A stretch of DNA of 64,000 nucleotides, from NCBI GenBank assembly GCA_907163345.1, contig CAJQUN010000033.1, positions 1,505,788 through 1,569,787 of the forward strand. The letters run 5' to 3'. Positions within the stretch are counted from its first letter, which is position 1; each line of letters begins with the position of its first letter. Below are positions 34,685-48,205 of the stretch, piece after piece. Under the pieces are notes generated by a model, which had not been told where the DNA came from, searched no databases, and was given only the letters and a program-made list of their open reading frames with translations. The stretch comes from Haberlea rhodopensis. Its lineage: Eukaryota; Streptophyta; Magnoliopsida; Lamiales; Gesneriaceae. A program made the translations under genes and the position numbers.

Positions 34685-35390
34685 GTTACGAGAAATGTCA
34701 AATTATGCTAAATTCTTAAAGAAGATGTTATCTAAGTAGCAAAAACTGGGAGAGCACGAGGCTTTCTTTTTGACTGAGGAATGTAGCGCTATTGTGCTAA
34801 AGAAATCGGCCACCAAGTTAAAATATCCAGGGAGTTTCTCTATTCATTGCACTATTGTGGCTATTTCTTCCATTAAATCGTTATGTGATCTGGGTGCTAT
34901 TGTTAACTTAATGCATTTGTCTGTTTTTAGGAAACTTGGATTAGGAGAGGATCAGGTTACATTCAATATGTTAAAATTTTCAACACACGCACACAACAAG
35001 CATGATTATCTAAAAGTTAACATGATTAACACTTTGCTTGTTGATGTGGTGCAAGGTACTAATGAGTTGAAGGTGAAGACCGAACTAGAGACTGAAGAAG
35101 GTAAGAGCTATGGCATGGTGAAGCCAAGGAAGGCAAAGAAGCAAAAAGATAAAAAGACGTTCATGAAGGGAGAGATAATCCAATTACATAAAGCGCCACC
35201 ACCTCGCATTTTTCAAAGCAATCGAAAGGCTTCATGGGTTGGACCATTCACTGTTACCAATATATACTCGCATGGAGCCATTAAGGTAAGTGATCCGATG
35301 CTAGGCACTTATGTCATTAATGATGAGAGGTTGATGCATTACACAGTCGATTCCGGAGATTCATACTTAAAAAACCATCCCAACCTTTGA
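34685..35390 (+). pseudogene. Athila protease joined to integrase C-terminus (internal deletion)
   Basis: The first part continues gag (segment NYAKFLKK) and enters the protease with 'CDLGAIVNLM', where the Athila active-site region is usually CDLGASINLMP. A TAG lies near 34737. From about residue 90 of the frame at 34770 the sequence switches to a Lys-rich stretch and then an integrase C-terminal domain (WVGPFTVTNIYSHGAIKV, then an RLMHY end). Reverse transcriptase, RNase H and the integrase core are deleted; the join lies at about 35030-35160. Confidence 0.8.
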
Positions 35391-36856
35391 GGAAATGTGG
35401 TAATAAGTCCAGCTTGGGACTATAAATCAAGAACTATTTCTTTCCCTTATCTACATTTTGAAGTTATTATAGTTGGTTTGCATTTTAAATTTATTTCTTT
35501 GTATTGACTCAAATTTTGATCACACTCTCACCAATGATGAAGAAGCTAAGGATGAGGGTGACGACTACTGACGGTCGTCACCACAGGTATTTTGTTGTCC
35601 CTGATTTTCAATCTTATTACATCGAGGATAATGCAATATTTAAGTTTGGTGGAGTAGCGAGTCTTTGATTCATTGTTTATCTTGAGCTGTGAATATTTGG
35701 TTGAAAGTTGATCTTGAATTATCATAAATTTTTTTTTGTTTATGAGTAATTGGATTAAAGTAGTGACTCTATGCCATGATGATATTAGTTTTACTCTACT
35801 TATGACTTGAGTCTTGATGATTGACACTTGTTGTGAATATCTCGAGTTGTGTTGACATGCTGAAAATGAGAAATAATTTGAGCACATTGAGTCATGAACT
35901 TGTGGGTTGCATTTAGAGTATTGATGATATGTGAGAACTTGATGACATGTCTTGAGCATCTTAGAGTGATCATAGAACATATTTGATGATGGTATTTTGA
36001 GGCGAATCTTTATTTTTATGAACTTGATTTGGACATGATTTAGGCAATCTTTGGAACATTTGAGCCTTTTAAACCTACATTGTCTATACTCATCCCTAGT
36101 GTCCACTTTTGAGCTTAGTTGGAAAAGAATGGAAATTAACCACCATTTGATTTTTGTTGATAAACTCATGATACCTACCCTTAGATGAGCCTGAAAATGA
36201 TTTTTATATTTACCCTAAGGGAGTATAATGAATCTCATTTAATGCACGTAAATTGTTATATCATGATGAGCTTATTGAAAAAGATGGATGAATGAGAAAA
36301 AGAGGAAATGGAAAGAGGAAAAGAAAGAGCCTTGAAAAAAGAATTATAAGACCCAAAGTGGCCAATGTTAGAAAAGAAGAAGAAAAGAAGCTCAATATGT
36401 GCTAAAAATAAAATAGAACTTTATAAGTTATAATCTCTTATTTGCGCTTATCCTATATTTTCTTTGAAAACCGACATCAAAAGGCCTAACATTATAAGCT
36501 TGAAAAGACCTTTTGATCCAAGTCTAGGAATTAATTACATTAGTGGAGAAGTGCTTGCAACTTAGGTATATGTGATGCTCGATGATAATCCTAAATGTTG
36601 TTAATTACCACTGTTTGATCTATGACGATTGTATGATACTTGTGATTGACAATAGCGCACACACACGTACTGAGTTTGAGGTTTGTTACTTGATTTAAAG
36701 ATAAAACACTTCGTGTCCAACAGTTAGATGGACTCTTGTTGTGGTATGAGTGAAATTTCTGAGATAAACATATGAGCACGAAATAATCCATGTCACCTAT
36801 CATTTGTGAGTTTCATTGTTTTTAATTCTATTCTTGCTCGAGGACGATCAATAGCT
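35391..36856. other. Athila 3' non-coding region
   Basis: This lies between the integrase remnant and the 3' LTR. It is T/G-rich on the plus strand, and this bias opens a long but unsupported minus-strand frame. No env-like domain is recognisable. Confidence 0.5.
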
Positions 36857-36870
36857 AAGTTTGGGGGAGC
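36857..36870 (+). promoter_or_regulatory. Athila polypurine tract
   Basis: AAGTTTGGGGGAGC lies immediately before the LTR start TGATAACTGC, as in Athila elements. It primes plus-strand DNA synthesis. Confidence 0.8.
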
Positions 36871-38314
36871 TGATAACTGCTATTTTTGCAATGATATTTG
36901 CATATATTTCTTACAATTTTTATAGTGATTCTTGGACAATTTTACGTTTTTGGTTGTTTTTTTATATAATTTCAGGAATCCAGTGAAAGTGCAAGAAATG
37001 CCTGAAAATCTCATTTTATGGACTAGAAGGTGGAACTGGGACAAGACAAGTCAAGACATTGGAAAGAAGTTGAAAATAGTTGAATTATGAAATTTGGAAG
37101 TAGGCAATCGATCTCCAGGTTGAAGAGATCGATCGTTTAAAGGCAGTAAAGTGTAGAAAAATTTCAAAGTATGCGATCGATCGCCTAAAAAGGAGAAATC
37201 AATCGCAACATGGCAGAAAGTTTAAGAGATCGATCGTCACTCATACAGAGATCGATCGTCACTCATAGAAAAGTTGAAGAGATCGATCGCCATGGACATA
37301 GCGATCGATCGCTACAGAGTCCTACACGAAAAAATTACCTTCTTAAGAGATTTGCTATTTTTGGATACCGGATTTGGTGGGCTCGTTTTCTTGGTTATAA
37401 AAAGGAGTTGTTGGAGAAAAGATATGGCTCTTCATCTGATTATTTACCCTAGACTTGGGAGGAGCCACCACATAAAAGCAACGCAGCGGGAGACGGGGTA
37501 TCAGATCAACACAAAGAGTCAATGCCTAACGATTTTCTGTATTTCTAAATTTTTTTTGGCTTATTATTCAGATTTTAATGTTTATTATGTTGTTTAATAT
37601 GATAAAACATTGTTTTTGCTTTAGTATGCTGGGCTAAGTTGTTTATCGAGATTATGTGATCTTTTGTATGAACCCACATTTTTAATTCTAGTTTTGATTG
37701 AGTTTTTGCTATCTTTGTGTTTGTGGTATGTTTTTAATGCTTTTAAGGGATTATCTACCCTTGAATGATATTAATTTGCAATTGAGATCTAGAGATAAGA
37801 TTTTAATACGGAACAAATAACGCAAACCGTGGATTTCAGACCGAGATCGAGAGATGACGTCAAATACATGAGCGATAACTATAGATATCTAGTAATCGAA
37901 GTTAGGAGTTTTCACGAAGCATATGCAATAGTGATTTGTTAAATAAGTGAACGAGAGTTACTTACTGCAAATTGGTATTAGATTTAATATAACTCGAGAG
38001 AGTATATTCGATGCAACCGAAAAACTTGTCATCTTAGATGCATTAACCTTGATTAGGATTAGTATATCAATTGTGGGGGGTTACTTAAGTGAACCGAAGC
38101 CTCGATATTTATCTATACTATTTCCTATATTATTTCTTTGTGTTTTGGTTATTTCCTAAGTTTGAGTAAATTAATAAATCTTTCATAATAATTTCGTAGG
38201 CTAAATATAGTTAAGCTAATTAAATTATGTAATTGCTACTTGTCCCTGTGGGTACGACATCTGACTTCACTATATTAAAGCTTGACACCGTGCACTTGCG
38301 GTAGAATCGCGACA
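36871..38314 (+). mobile_element. Athila 3' LTR
   Basis: 1444 bp from TGATAACTGCTATTTTTGC to ..AATCGCGACA. The 3' half has the Athila-type 'ccctgtgggtacgacatctgactt' block. Because the element is truncated at its 5' end, no target duplication can be checked. Confidence 0.8.
37098..37312. repeat. GATCGATCG palindrome array in the Athila LTR
   Basis: Six exact GATCGATCG motifs, plus diverged ones, lie within about 200 bp, several extended to GCGATCGATCGC. A related pair (cgcgatcgatcgc) occurs in the unrelated LTR near 11140-11220. Confidence 0.8.
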
Positions 38315-38419
38315 TTCTGGAATTTTATTGTTTAAAATAAACGCGATCAATGACCAATAAATGTTGGAACAAACATCTAATCTAAATTTTTTCAATGTAG
38401 TTACCCTTTTTTACTAAGA

Positions 38420-41400
38420 ACGGATGTCAATATCCATTGATTGGCCCAATTGAGCCACCATGCTTTTACATACCAAACAAGTACATTTTCGACATAACTT
38501 GAGTATGTGTCAAATGTAAAACAGGTACATTTTACATACAAACAAGTACATTTGTAAGGCCCCGACGTCCCATCACGCATATAAAACGTTTATTACGTCA
38601 TATGTAAATATAACTTTCATTCATTAAAAATCTCACTACATGTTTCATAATTATTGTGTGGGATTTTATAAAAATTTCGGCAGAGTCTTCCCCTAAACTT
38701 GTCTTCCCAAAAAAAATATCAAAGAAACAAACATCAATTCTTTACTCGCAATATCAACATAATCAATTCCCCAAAAATTTACCAAAATAATGCATCACTC
38801 ATCTTTTCAATTAATAATGCATCATATCTCCCCAAAATAAAGATACTTCTAACACCAACACATAAGGAGGAACTTTGAAACATTTATACAGACCATATAA
38901 AGACATTAAACTACTCACAGGTGAGCAGTGAATAAATGAGTGTAATTCTAAATGCATAGATAACATTTGTTATCACTAATACTTAGCCATCACTTCCAAA
39001 AGCAATGTAATCGCAAAAGACTCAAGCTTACTTTCCTCGAACCACGTAGTATATTTTCTACCTGTTTCAATAGTAACAACCCCAAATATGGTGAACATAC
39101 TCCATCATGCTAATCATAGCCATATAACAAAATCAGAATCGTAACACAACAAAATGATACTAATGCAACTAATAAAGACATACTCCCTAAATGTGTTTGA
39201 ACCAATATAGTTTTCTCGAACTGTTCCTGTTTCACAACTTCACAATTTCCAACCATCAAAGTCAATATCGTTATTTAAGACATAACATTCAACAAAACAC
39301 TCATAACAGAGAATAATTAATAATTCAATAACATGTCACTTCTTTATCATTCATGTCTAACAACATATCAGAGGCTAGTATGCCTATCGGTCACGACAAC
39401 CTCAACGATTCCCCATACCATCCATGCCATAGGCATCAAACTCAACCCACATATCCAGCTATTTACATTTACATATCCATCGTGCCATAGTCATCAAACT
39501 CCACCCATATCTCCAGATCTTATATCAACATCTCATACTTATCAATATATGTATGCACATATAGACAATTACTTCATAAAATACATGTTCGTACGTTACC
39601 ACGTACCTTATAGTTAATAAATCAAAGTCAAGCTATTCTCCCTTGACTGGGGACACGTGGAGTATCTACACAATTTGTCAATTCAACATGAATAAATATC
39701 AATAATCAATATCCCCAGGAAATGACTTATTAATTAAATCCAACCAATGGATACTACTTTCTCGTGCCATTTTAAACATAGTTCATTTAGAGACTAGACT
39801 CCATCTTCCTTTGAAGTCATTAATTCATACACATAGCAGCAAAATACACACGTACATGTAGCAATAATACCCACTCTCACATCAGCTGTAGTAATCGTAT
39901 AGAGTCGAGCCAACATTTCACAAACATCGTTGGGAAGTTAATGTAATATTGAGGGAATTCAAACTTGTTGTATATAAACTTCACCGATAGTTTAAACAAC
40001 ACATAATCATCTAAAATGTAATATAGAAAGGGTAACCAAGATATAACAACAGGCTATTTTTTCAGCCAATGACAACAACATTAAGGTCCAAACGTAGCAA
40101 CATCCCCCAAAACAACAAGGAAAAGATGTGATGATCTTCAAGCTACAACTCTACTAAATCAATGAAATAATGAAGCCAAAAATAACAAAGAAATTTCTGG
40201 ACAATCCCACCATAATCAACAACAACTTTCCCTAAATAGTAACTAAAATTCGAACCTAACAACAGATTTTTGAGTCAAATTGCAGTAGGTTTTAATCACC
40301 AAATTTCAACAGAAAGACTCAAGCCTTAACAACAGATTTTCGAGCATAAACAAGCAGCATATTTCAGACCATAAAGCAACACATATTTTCAAAGTACAAT
40401 CAACATATTTTGAACCATTAGTTACAGATTTTTCGAATAAAGATGCAATAGATTTCTGCCAAGCTCAATCAGCAAAACTCAACAAGATTTTCGATCCATA
40501 ACAGTAGAATTTTCGACCCATAATCTCAGCACATATTTTCGAACAAAACATAGCATAAAATCGAATAAAACCGAGCATAATCGAAGAACAATAAGAATAA
40601 TTAGGTAAGGAATCATGTACTATCTTACCCACACAAGCTTGAACAAGAATCACACTTGAACCAAGGAAGAAAGTCGTCTCTTGCAAAGAATGAGGGAGAC
40701 GGCGTGGAGTAGTGACAGGGGAAGAGGAGACCGATTTCTTTAATGCATGTATTGGAGAGGAGTATGTATTTTCTTGTCTAACCCTAGGTTAATTCTCTAC
40801 CCTTCAGTTATTTTTTCATTTCAATAATATGTTAGATATCTACCGTCCAATAATTATCTCAAGGGTTATTATTTCAAGAACCTCTTTTAATTCAAATACA
40901 CTACAATTCAATCCGGGATTATTTACTCCTCTTCGGACCAAAATCTTATTCCAACATTTTAATTCCACATTTAACTCATAATTTACCTCAATTAAATCAA
41001 ATAATTAATTATAACAATTTCGGGCATCACAACATTTGTCTTAACATTCCTTGTTTGACACTAAGTGCTTTTAAACACACCAAACAATACATTTCAAACA
41101 TAAGACGAGTACATTTATAGCATAAAATATGTACGTTTTATATATAAATCAAGTACAATGAAATTTACATCCTTTTTTTCTTTTGCGACAATTGAGACAT
41201 GTTTATCGTAACACACAATGAATACCTTTCAAACTTAAGATGAGTATATTTGTAGCATAAAATATGTATAATTTTGTATGTAAACCAAGTACTACGGAAT
41301 TTTCATCCCTCGTTAGGCAACAACTATGACTTGTTTTTCGAAAGATACAACTAGTACTTCGTGTACATAACCCGGGTATATGTCAAGTGTAAAATTGATA

Positions 41401-42545
41401 TTTTTTCACTGCAAATCAAGTACTATGAAATTATCTTCCCATGTGAGCAGGCGGACGCTCCTTTGTTGGTGGGCGACCGCCCCGTGTTTGGTCCCAAATG
41501 AGACAACTACTGCTTTTTTTAAAACACAAAACAAGTACATTTTCAGCACAAAGTGAATATATGATGAAGACAATACAAGTACATTTTAATACTTTCCGAC
41601 AATCATCGTTGTTTGATCCCGACTGAGGCTACTACTACTTTTCAGTGCACAAAAAGATTACTTTTGGAACACAAAGTGAATATATGTTAAACACTATAGC
41701 AAGCCCATTTTGAGTAGCAATTGCTTATCAATACACACAACAAGTACTTTTTGAACTTAAACTGAGTATCTTTTAACTATAAAATATGTTTATTTTGAAT
41801 ACAAACCAAGTACTGAATTATTATTCATTGTTTTGGGCCCAATTGAGACAATTGATTCTCAATACATATAATGAGTACTTTGTGAACACAAATTGCGTAC
41901 ATACGATACGTAAAAGAAGTACATTTTGAATACAAACCAAGTACTTTGAAATTATCATTTCTTTTTTGGCCCCCAATTGAGACAATTGCTTTCAACACAT
42001 ACAATGAGTATTTTCTGAACGCAAATTGAGTATATTTGAAATGTTGAAAATGTACTCTTTGAATACGAACCAAGTACTTTTGAATTGTCATTTCTTGTTT
42101 TGGCCTGAATTGAGGCATATTTTTCAACACACACAATGAGTACCTTGTGAACATAAACTGAGTATATGCGATATGTAAATTAATGTACATTCTGAATATT
42201 AACCAAGTACTTTGAAATTATCATTTCTTCTTTTGCCCCAATTGAGACAATTGCTTTTAAACTCACACATCTTTGAAATGTAAAATAGTTTCATTTGGAA
42301 TACAAACCAAGTACTGAATTGTCATTCGAGTACTTATTGAATGCAAACTGATTATATTTGAAATGTCCAATGGGTACTTTCTAAATACGAACCAAGAACT
42401 TTTGAATTATCGTTTCTTGTTTTGGCATCAATTGAGACAATTGCTTTTCAAGACACATAACAAGTAATTTTTTAACGCAAACTGAGTATCTTTGAAATGT
42501 GCAATAGGGACTTTTTGAATATAAACCAAGTACTTTTGTATTGTA
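38420..42545. repeat. Diverged ~133-bp tandem repeat array (interrupted)
   Basis: The motif 'aaaccaagtactttgaattatc' recurs at about 41805, 41934, 42067, 42200, 42302, 42385 and 42523, and less well at 41284 and 41427. Between copies lie a 'ttggcccaattgagacaattgcttt' block and a 'gagtactttgtgaacacaaa' block, giving a period near 133 bp. The pre-LTR part (38430-38552) carries the same blocks. A solo LTR at 38553-41031 was inserted into the array. Confidence 0.75.
38553..41031 (-). mobile_element. 2.5-kb solo LTR, Ty3-type (Tekay-like ends)
   Basis: TGTAAGGCCCC at left and CGGGCATCACA at right, so it starts TGTGATGCCCG on the minus strand, like the LTR at 9649-11946. It has a perfect target duplication ACATT (38548-38552 and 41032-41036). 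The inside is non-coding. Confidence 0.9.
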
Positions 42546-43024
42546 CTATATGCTGACATCCTACCTCTCAACTATAGCTGTAATTGTGGGCCTCATTTTC
42601 ATCACCCATAAAGCGCAGAAAAGCCATGTAAAAAGGGGTCATGCCAAGCTGAAATGGTTGAAATGAAGGCAAAATATTGTCCGAAACAATTGAATATTGT
42701 AGAGATGCTAACAATAGCATCGATTCATTTTTTGTAACAAAATCGACAACCCACTTCTAAAAATAAAACTTTACAATTAAAAATCAGATACCCAACAGGG
42801 GGAATGATGCCAGAGTTAAAAATTGTTTTTAGGCATTTAGTGCCAATTTGCCGATAAGTTTTTTATATGTTTTTTTAAAAAAATAAAGGAATTTTTTTGT
42901 CCAGACACTTAAACACTAACACTACGGTGCACTCCGTTTACATATAGTATGACACCACTTAGGAGTAGGAGCTCATCCTATTTTCAAAAACCTCCTGAAC
43001 TAGGCATGGTAGGAGATATTCCAA

Positions 43025-43185
43025 ACTAAGACTGACCTCCTGACACGTGGCCGACCTTCTGAACATGTCACAACACGTGGCCGACCTCCCAAAATGGTCG
43101 ATCGCACGACATGGCCGACCTAACACGGGCGACCTCACGACATGGTCGACCTCCCAGAACATGGCCGACCTCCCGATCACATAGA
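43025..43185. repeat. GCCGACCTCC minisatellite inside the LTR
   Basis: About eight imperfect units of 'acatggccgacctccc' type, 18-25 bp each, at the 5' side of the solo LTR. Confidence 0.65.
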
Positions 43186-43468
43186 TTCTTATATGCCAAT
43201 CATGGGATGTCATGTCAAAATATGTGCTGAGCTCTCGAGCTTATGATGTAAGTTTAGGTGAGCTCATCAGCCAAGCACTTATGCCTACAACTAATCACTC
43301 GTATCTTTACAATCAACTATTAATGGGAACGAGATCTTCAGGATTTGATTGAACCGGGATCTCTGATTTGGTCATCCATATCAAAGAGTGTGAAGGTCGT
43401 GTGAGATATTATCACATCTCAAGCAAATTTGACTAAACATGTAAGGAATCTCACCTACATTGTAATTA

Positions 43469-43834
43469 GGTTTTTTTTAAAAAATAATTCAAAAAAATTT
43501 TAAATTTCAAAAATACAACTTTTTTAAAATACTTGCAAAACTACCCTAGAACGTCACTCTAAAAGGCGGCCAATACTTCTTGAGTTGCTGCCTGCGGAGG
43601 AGGCGGGCTTTGCTATATTGAGGGGCCGCTAAATGTTGTAGCGACCCCTCTTTTTTTCTTTTTTCTTTATTAAAATTTAATTAAAAAAAAGAGGGCAAAG
43701 GCCGCCTCATTCGCAGGCGGCCACTCAAGAAGTATTGGCCGCCTTATGGAGTGATGTTTTAGGATAGTTTTACAGGTATTTTAAAAATGTGGTATTTTTT
43801 AAATTTAATTTTTTTTGAATTATTTAAAAAAACC
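43469..43834. mobile_element. Long-TIR foldback (Mutator-like) MITE
   Basis: 366 bp flanked by a perfect 9-bp duplication TTGTAATTA (43460-43468 and 43835-43843). Arms of about 165 bp (43469-43640 and 43690-43834) are reverse complements with few mismatches, both carrying 'aggcggccaatacttcttgag'. Only a short T-rich loop separates them. No coding capacity was found. Confidence 0.9.
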
Positions 43835-44129
43835 TTGTAATTATCCGCTATAAATATCAGATTTGATCGTCACTTTTATGGATTTATAATATACATTGCT
43901 TACTCTACAACACATATTTTCATTATTCCCTTGTTTGACTTGAACGTCAGATGGGGATACTACGGAAAAACCTTCTGGCTCCCTTATCCCGTTTGTTCAT
44001 CGCTTTCGGCCACTTTGAGAGCAAATTCCAGGATTGTTACTATCATATGCCAAAATAAGAAAAGAGATGTAATAGCTCACCTCTTACTGACATCTAGATG
44101 TTAACGTACTTTTTGGTGATATCATAGTA

Positions 44130-47100
44130 TAAACATATGTATCAATCAGCCTTTTAGTTTAAATCATTTTTTACTTACAGTTAACACAATTTTATATTCT
44201 AAGAAAATTAAAATATTTTTTTTTTGTTTGAAAGTAGAATCAATCAGAGCATCAGTAGAACATTAAAAACTCCATAAATCATTTAAAATACATCAATTTT
44301 TGTTTTAAGCAATAATTGTTTTAAGTGGTATCTGTTTACTTCTCAAAAACTCTATACATCATTTTTTTTTAAAATAATAACAAAAATGGCCTTGCGTAGT
44401 TGCGTATGGTGACATATTCACATGGCGTTGACAAAAAAATAAATGAGTTTGTCTCTCACTTTACAAGGTAAGGATTGCAGACTCGTGGTGGCAAATCTAT
44501 ACATTTTTCATTATGGCCTAACATGTAGCTAGGGAGAGGATTAACCATTACTATAAAGTTGAAAAACATGACAAGATAGATCGAAAGTTTTTTACCTCTT
44601 TTTATGTTTTTAAGCTAGATTCGCCCCTGTATATTAGCTTTGATCGGCGGAGCACAAAAAAATGCTTGAAGATGAGTTGGATGTAATTTACATTTATATA
44701 AATGGTGTGTGGTTCCCTAGTCGACCCTTTACCAAAATTACAAAAAAATATCCTCGTGAATGCGGGGGCCATAGGGGTTAGCAAAAGAATAGTGGTGATT
44801 GTTATAATATGAGGGTAAGGACTTTTGGGCCATCGTTTCTTGTCGCGAGTTGGGCGAAACGATGGGGTCAGAAAAGAATAAACATCCCCTTGACCACCAA
44901 AATACCCTAAAAAGTGCACCTCTTTTAATCGAACTCATATTTGTAAATATATGAGCAAAAATATTTCATTCAGTAAGACGTATTTGGCCTAAAAACAAAG
45001 TCTTACACGAATCTCATGACTCAAGTACACGACTCAACCGCCGAAGAGTTACTATTATTTTGGTCTAAAGCATGAAGCTAACTTAGATCCAATGGGATAA
45101 GTTCTCTCCCATCTCTCTCTCTTTGTTGAAATTTGTTTATGTTGGTTGAGGGGATTACTGTGTTTTCCATTACAAGCAGCAGTACTAGTACCATAAATTT
45201 TGGTGGAGTTCGATAATTCTTCCACATAACAAGATATTATTAAACTGTCTTTGTCCAAAATACGAACATGTTGTGTGATTTATATATTAGTTTTACTTTT
45301 TTCAGTGTGTTCTATATTTTTCAACAGGGCGTCGTTCTCTACACTCGCACATGATTTGCGCAAGGTCGACTACTGCGACTCTCCTGATGGGCCATATTGG
45401 AACTGGTCCATGTTATGGTAGAAACAGCTGTTGTCTTGGTGTTATTCCCTAATGTTCCTGCTGGACAAATCCAACGCAATGGTCGCATAGAATCCCTTCG
45501 CCTTTGCCAAGGATAATTTGAGAGGGATGGGAACATTTCACATGTATGGATTCAAAAAAGAAGTCTTGTTCACGGACTGACCATAACTTATATATTCTTA
45601 AGGGCTAGGAAACAACAGAAACCTTACAAACAAATTCGGCCAAGACAATTTTTAACAAGATTTTAAATTCCCCCCCCCCCCCCCCCCCCAGAAATAGTCA
45701 TGGTTCGACGACACGGTCGTGAAGCCTGCTGTATCATTTTCATTGACATTTCACGGAACGGGGTAATTATTGTCGTGGAGTTTTTTTTTTAAATTAATAA
45801 TTCTATAATTTGGACAAATTTTAATGAAAAAAAAGTTGGAAAAGTTGACTAAAGTATTCCGCAACGGACGCGATGGCCATGAAATCATCATTCCGAGCAA
45901 ACTCGCCGTTTAGTTCCGAGCAGAATTCGTTTTAGTTTGGAATTTTATTGTGACGGCTATTGTTGGTGTTACTGAACGATTGTTCCAATGTGCGACTTAT
46001 ATTGCGAACCATGGTCATAGGCATTCATGCAAGGATGCCTTCATAGTATAACGGGAAATAACAGTTTTACATCTACAAATGAAAATATATTAATTTTATG
46101 TTTCAATTTTTAATAAATTGCATCTCTCAAAAACACACACACACACACCAGTTTCTCCCTTCACTTACGTTAGATAAATCACCAAAATTCTTGAGTTGGT
46201 CTTAATTGAGGTCTTGACATTTATTATGCATTGAGTGGAACTCGACATTTCGGGCCTGTCCCGTACTGTCTTGGTAGAAGGAGAGTAAACCCTCGCACAG
46301 AACATCCATTTTTAGTAATGGGTATAATCTCAGATCTCTGCAATGGCAAGCTTTTTCGGCTTAACAAGAAATGGGCGGCCTTGATTAAGAAAATTAAGCC
46401 CGAAAGCCCATCTTAGAACGAATGTAGGCTTTATTCAAATATTACTGTTTCATCTTTCAGCTAAGACGCAAAATTGGAGCCATGTGTATTACCTTCTTTG
46501 ATATCCAACTTGTTCCCAGTGTGAAAAGCTTCGGGGTTGTGTTGGAACAAATTGCAATAAAGATTGGGCCATCCCCAAAAGCCCAATGTATGTGAAACAA
46601 CTTCAATTGTCTATTTTACCCTACTTATTAAGAGATTATTTATAGAGGAAATTGTAAAAAAGGTAACAATAACAAATAATAATTCAATTAAATTCAGTGA
46701 AAAAATAATTTTTCTTAACAATACTTATTTTGAAACTTTTATTCACATAGATCCATTTTTAAAATTTATAATTTGTTAGGTATTTTCTTCTTACTAAATA
46801 CCCTCTCACCCATCTCCAAGAGCATATGTTTCCATCGTCTCCACCACATTCTTAAACTCATCCCTCCCACCACCACCAATTACTGCCGACCGCCGCAGCC
46901 ACCGGATCTTGTACTAGGGGAATCTTCACATAAATCCTAAAACTTTATGTGGAGCTGGTGGTGTATATTCGCGGAACCATCTGTCTAAATTCTCCAATTC
47001 ATTTACGTGAATCATCTGCCCATCCGTGTGAAATCATATGCATGCACAATCTGTGGCTTGCAAATCCTTCTGAGTTGGACATTTGCATGTTTGATTTTAA

Positions 47101-47170
47101 ATTTATGACTTCGATGAGGTTGGTGGCACCAGTGAAAGAGATGTATTTTTATGCAGATGGTTTGTGTTTT
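44130..47170. other. Intergenic, nothing firmly recognised
   Basis: No gene is supported over about 3 kb. Overlapping minus-strand frames at 44602-44938 (105 and 66 aa) and a frame at 45339-45536 lie in moderately GC-rich DNA but belong to no family I recognise. A pure run of 20 C is at 45670-45689 and an AC run at about 46133-46148. Confidence 0.4.
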
Positions 47171-47189
47171 GACAATCTTTGGGTTTTTC

Positions 47190-48205
47190 AGGATAATTTT
47201 GGATTTTGAACTGCTTGTGAATAGTGGTGCGACAATAAAATTAAGTGCACCAACATGTAAAAAATCGTACAACAGTGTACAAAAAATCGTGCACAAATTA
47301 CAAAAAAATGTGCATCAATGAATAAAAATCGTGCACAACAAACTAAAATAATCGTGTATAAACCAACAATTTAACCGTGCATAAACCAACAAATTCAATC
47401 GTGCATCTTCAAACATTACTAATCGTGCATAAACCAACAAATTCAATTGTGCATAAAATAATCGTGCACAACAAACTAAAATAATCGTGCATAACAAACA
47501 CTACTAATCGTGCATAAACTAACAAATTCAATCGTGCATCTTCATTTCAATTGTGCATCTTAACTCAAACCCCTCATACATGAGTACATAAACTAGTCGT
47601 GCACAACAAACAAAAATAATCGTGCACAACAAACACTACTAATCGTGCAAAAAAAACAACAAATTCAATCGTGCATCTTCAATTCGATTCAATCGCGCAT
47701 CTTCAATTCGATTCAATCGCGCATCTTAACGCAATCGTGCGTAAACATGATTTTTTAACATGGTGGTGCACGATTAAACATGATTTTTTAACATGGTGGT
47801 GCACGATTATTTAACATGGTGGTGCATGATTTTTAACATTGTGGTGCACAATTTGTTAACAATCGTGCATAAAACAACAAATTCAATCGTGCATCTTCAA
47901 TTCAATTCAATCGTGCATCTTAACTCAACGTACATAAACATGATTTTTTAACATGTTGGTACACAATTATTTAACATGGCGGTGCACGATTTTAAACATT
48001 GTGTTGCATTATTTTTTAAAATTTGCTGCACAATTTTTGCAATTGGGTTTACGATTTTTTGTGATAGGGGTGCACGGTTTTTGTCAAGTGGGTGCACAAT
48101 TTTGTAACATGTCGGTGCACGATTATTTAACATGTTGATGCACGATTTATGTAATGATGCTACACTTTCTGAAATCAGATCTGAAAGATTGTTAAGATTT
48201 CCAAG
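47190..48205. repeat. Foldback minisatellite built on CGTGCA, copy 1
   Basis: The left half has tandem 'aatcgtgcataaaccaacaaattc' type units; the right half has 'acatggtggtgcacgatt' type units, the reverse orientation. Outer arms (47165-47260 and 48110-48205) pair imperfectly (gacaatcttt / aaagattgtt, accaacatg / catgttgat). No coding capacity. Confidence 0.7.

Larger units (their letters stand above)
42950..44124 (+). mobile_element. Solo LTR with a nested foldback element
   Basis: TGACACCACTTAGG..GATATCA with target duplication TAGTA (42945-42949 and 44125-44129). A TATA box (gctataaatatcag) lies near 43848-43860 and a 'ttgacttgaacgtcag' block near 43935. Without the 375 bp of nested element and its duplication the LTR is about 800 bp. 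A gypsy-type family is likely, but I cannot name it. Confidence 0.8.

Noticed and set aside
35546..36169. 207-aa minus-strand open frame
   Set aside because: It lies antisense in the Athila 3' region, where a T/G-rich plus strand removes stops from the other strand. Composition is Ser/Lys/Ile/Gln-rich with no domain.
44602..44938. Possible small gene on the minus strand
   Set aside because: Two overlapping frames of 105 and 66 aa without recognised domain, splice context or conserved start; kept as unassigned intergenic DNA.
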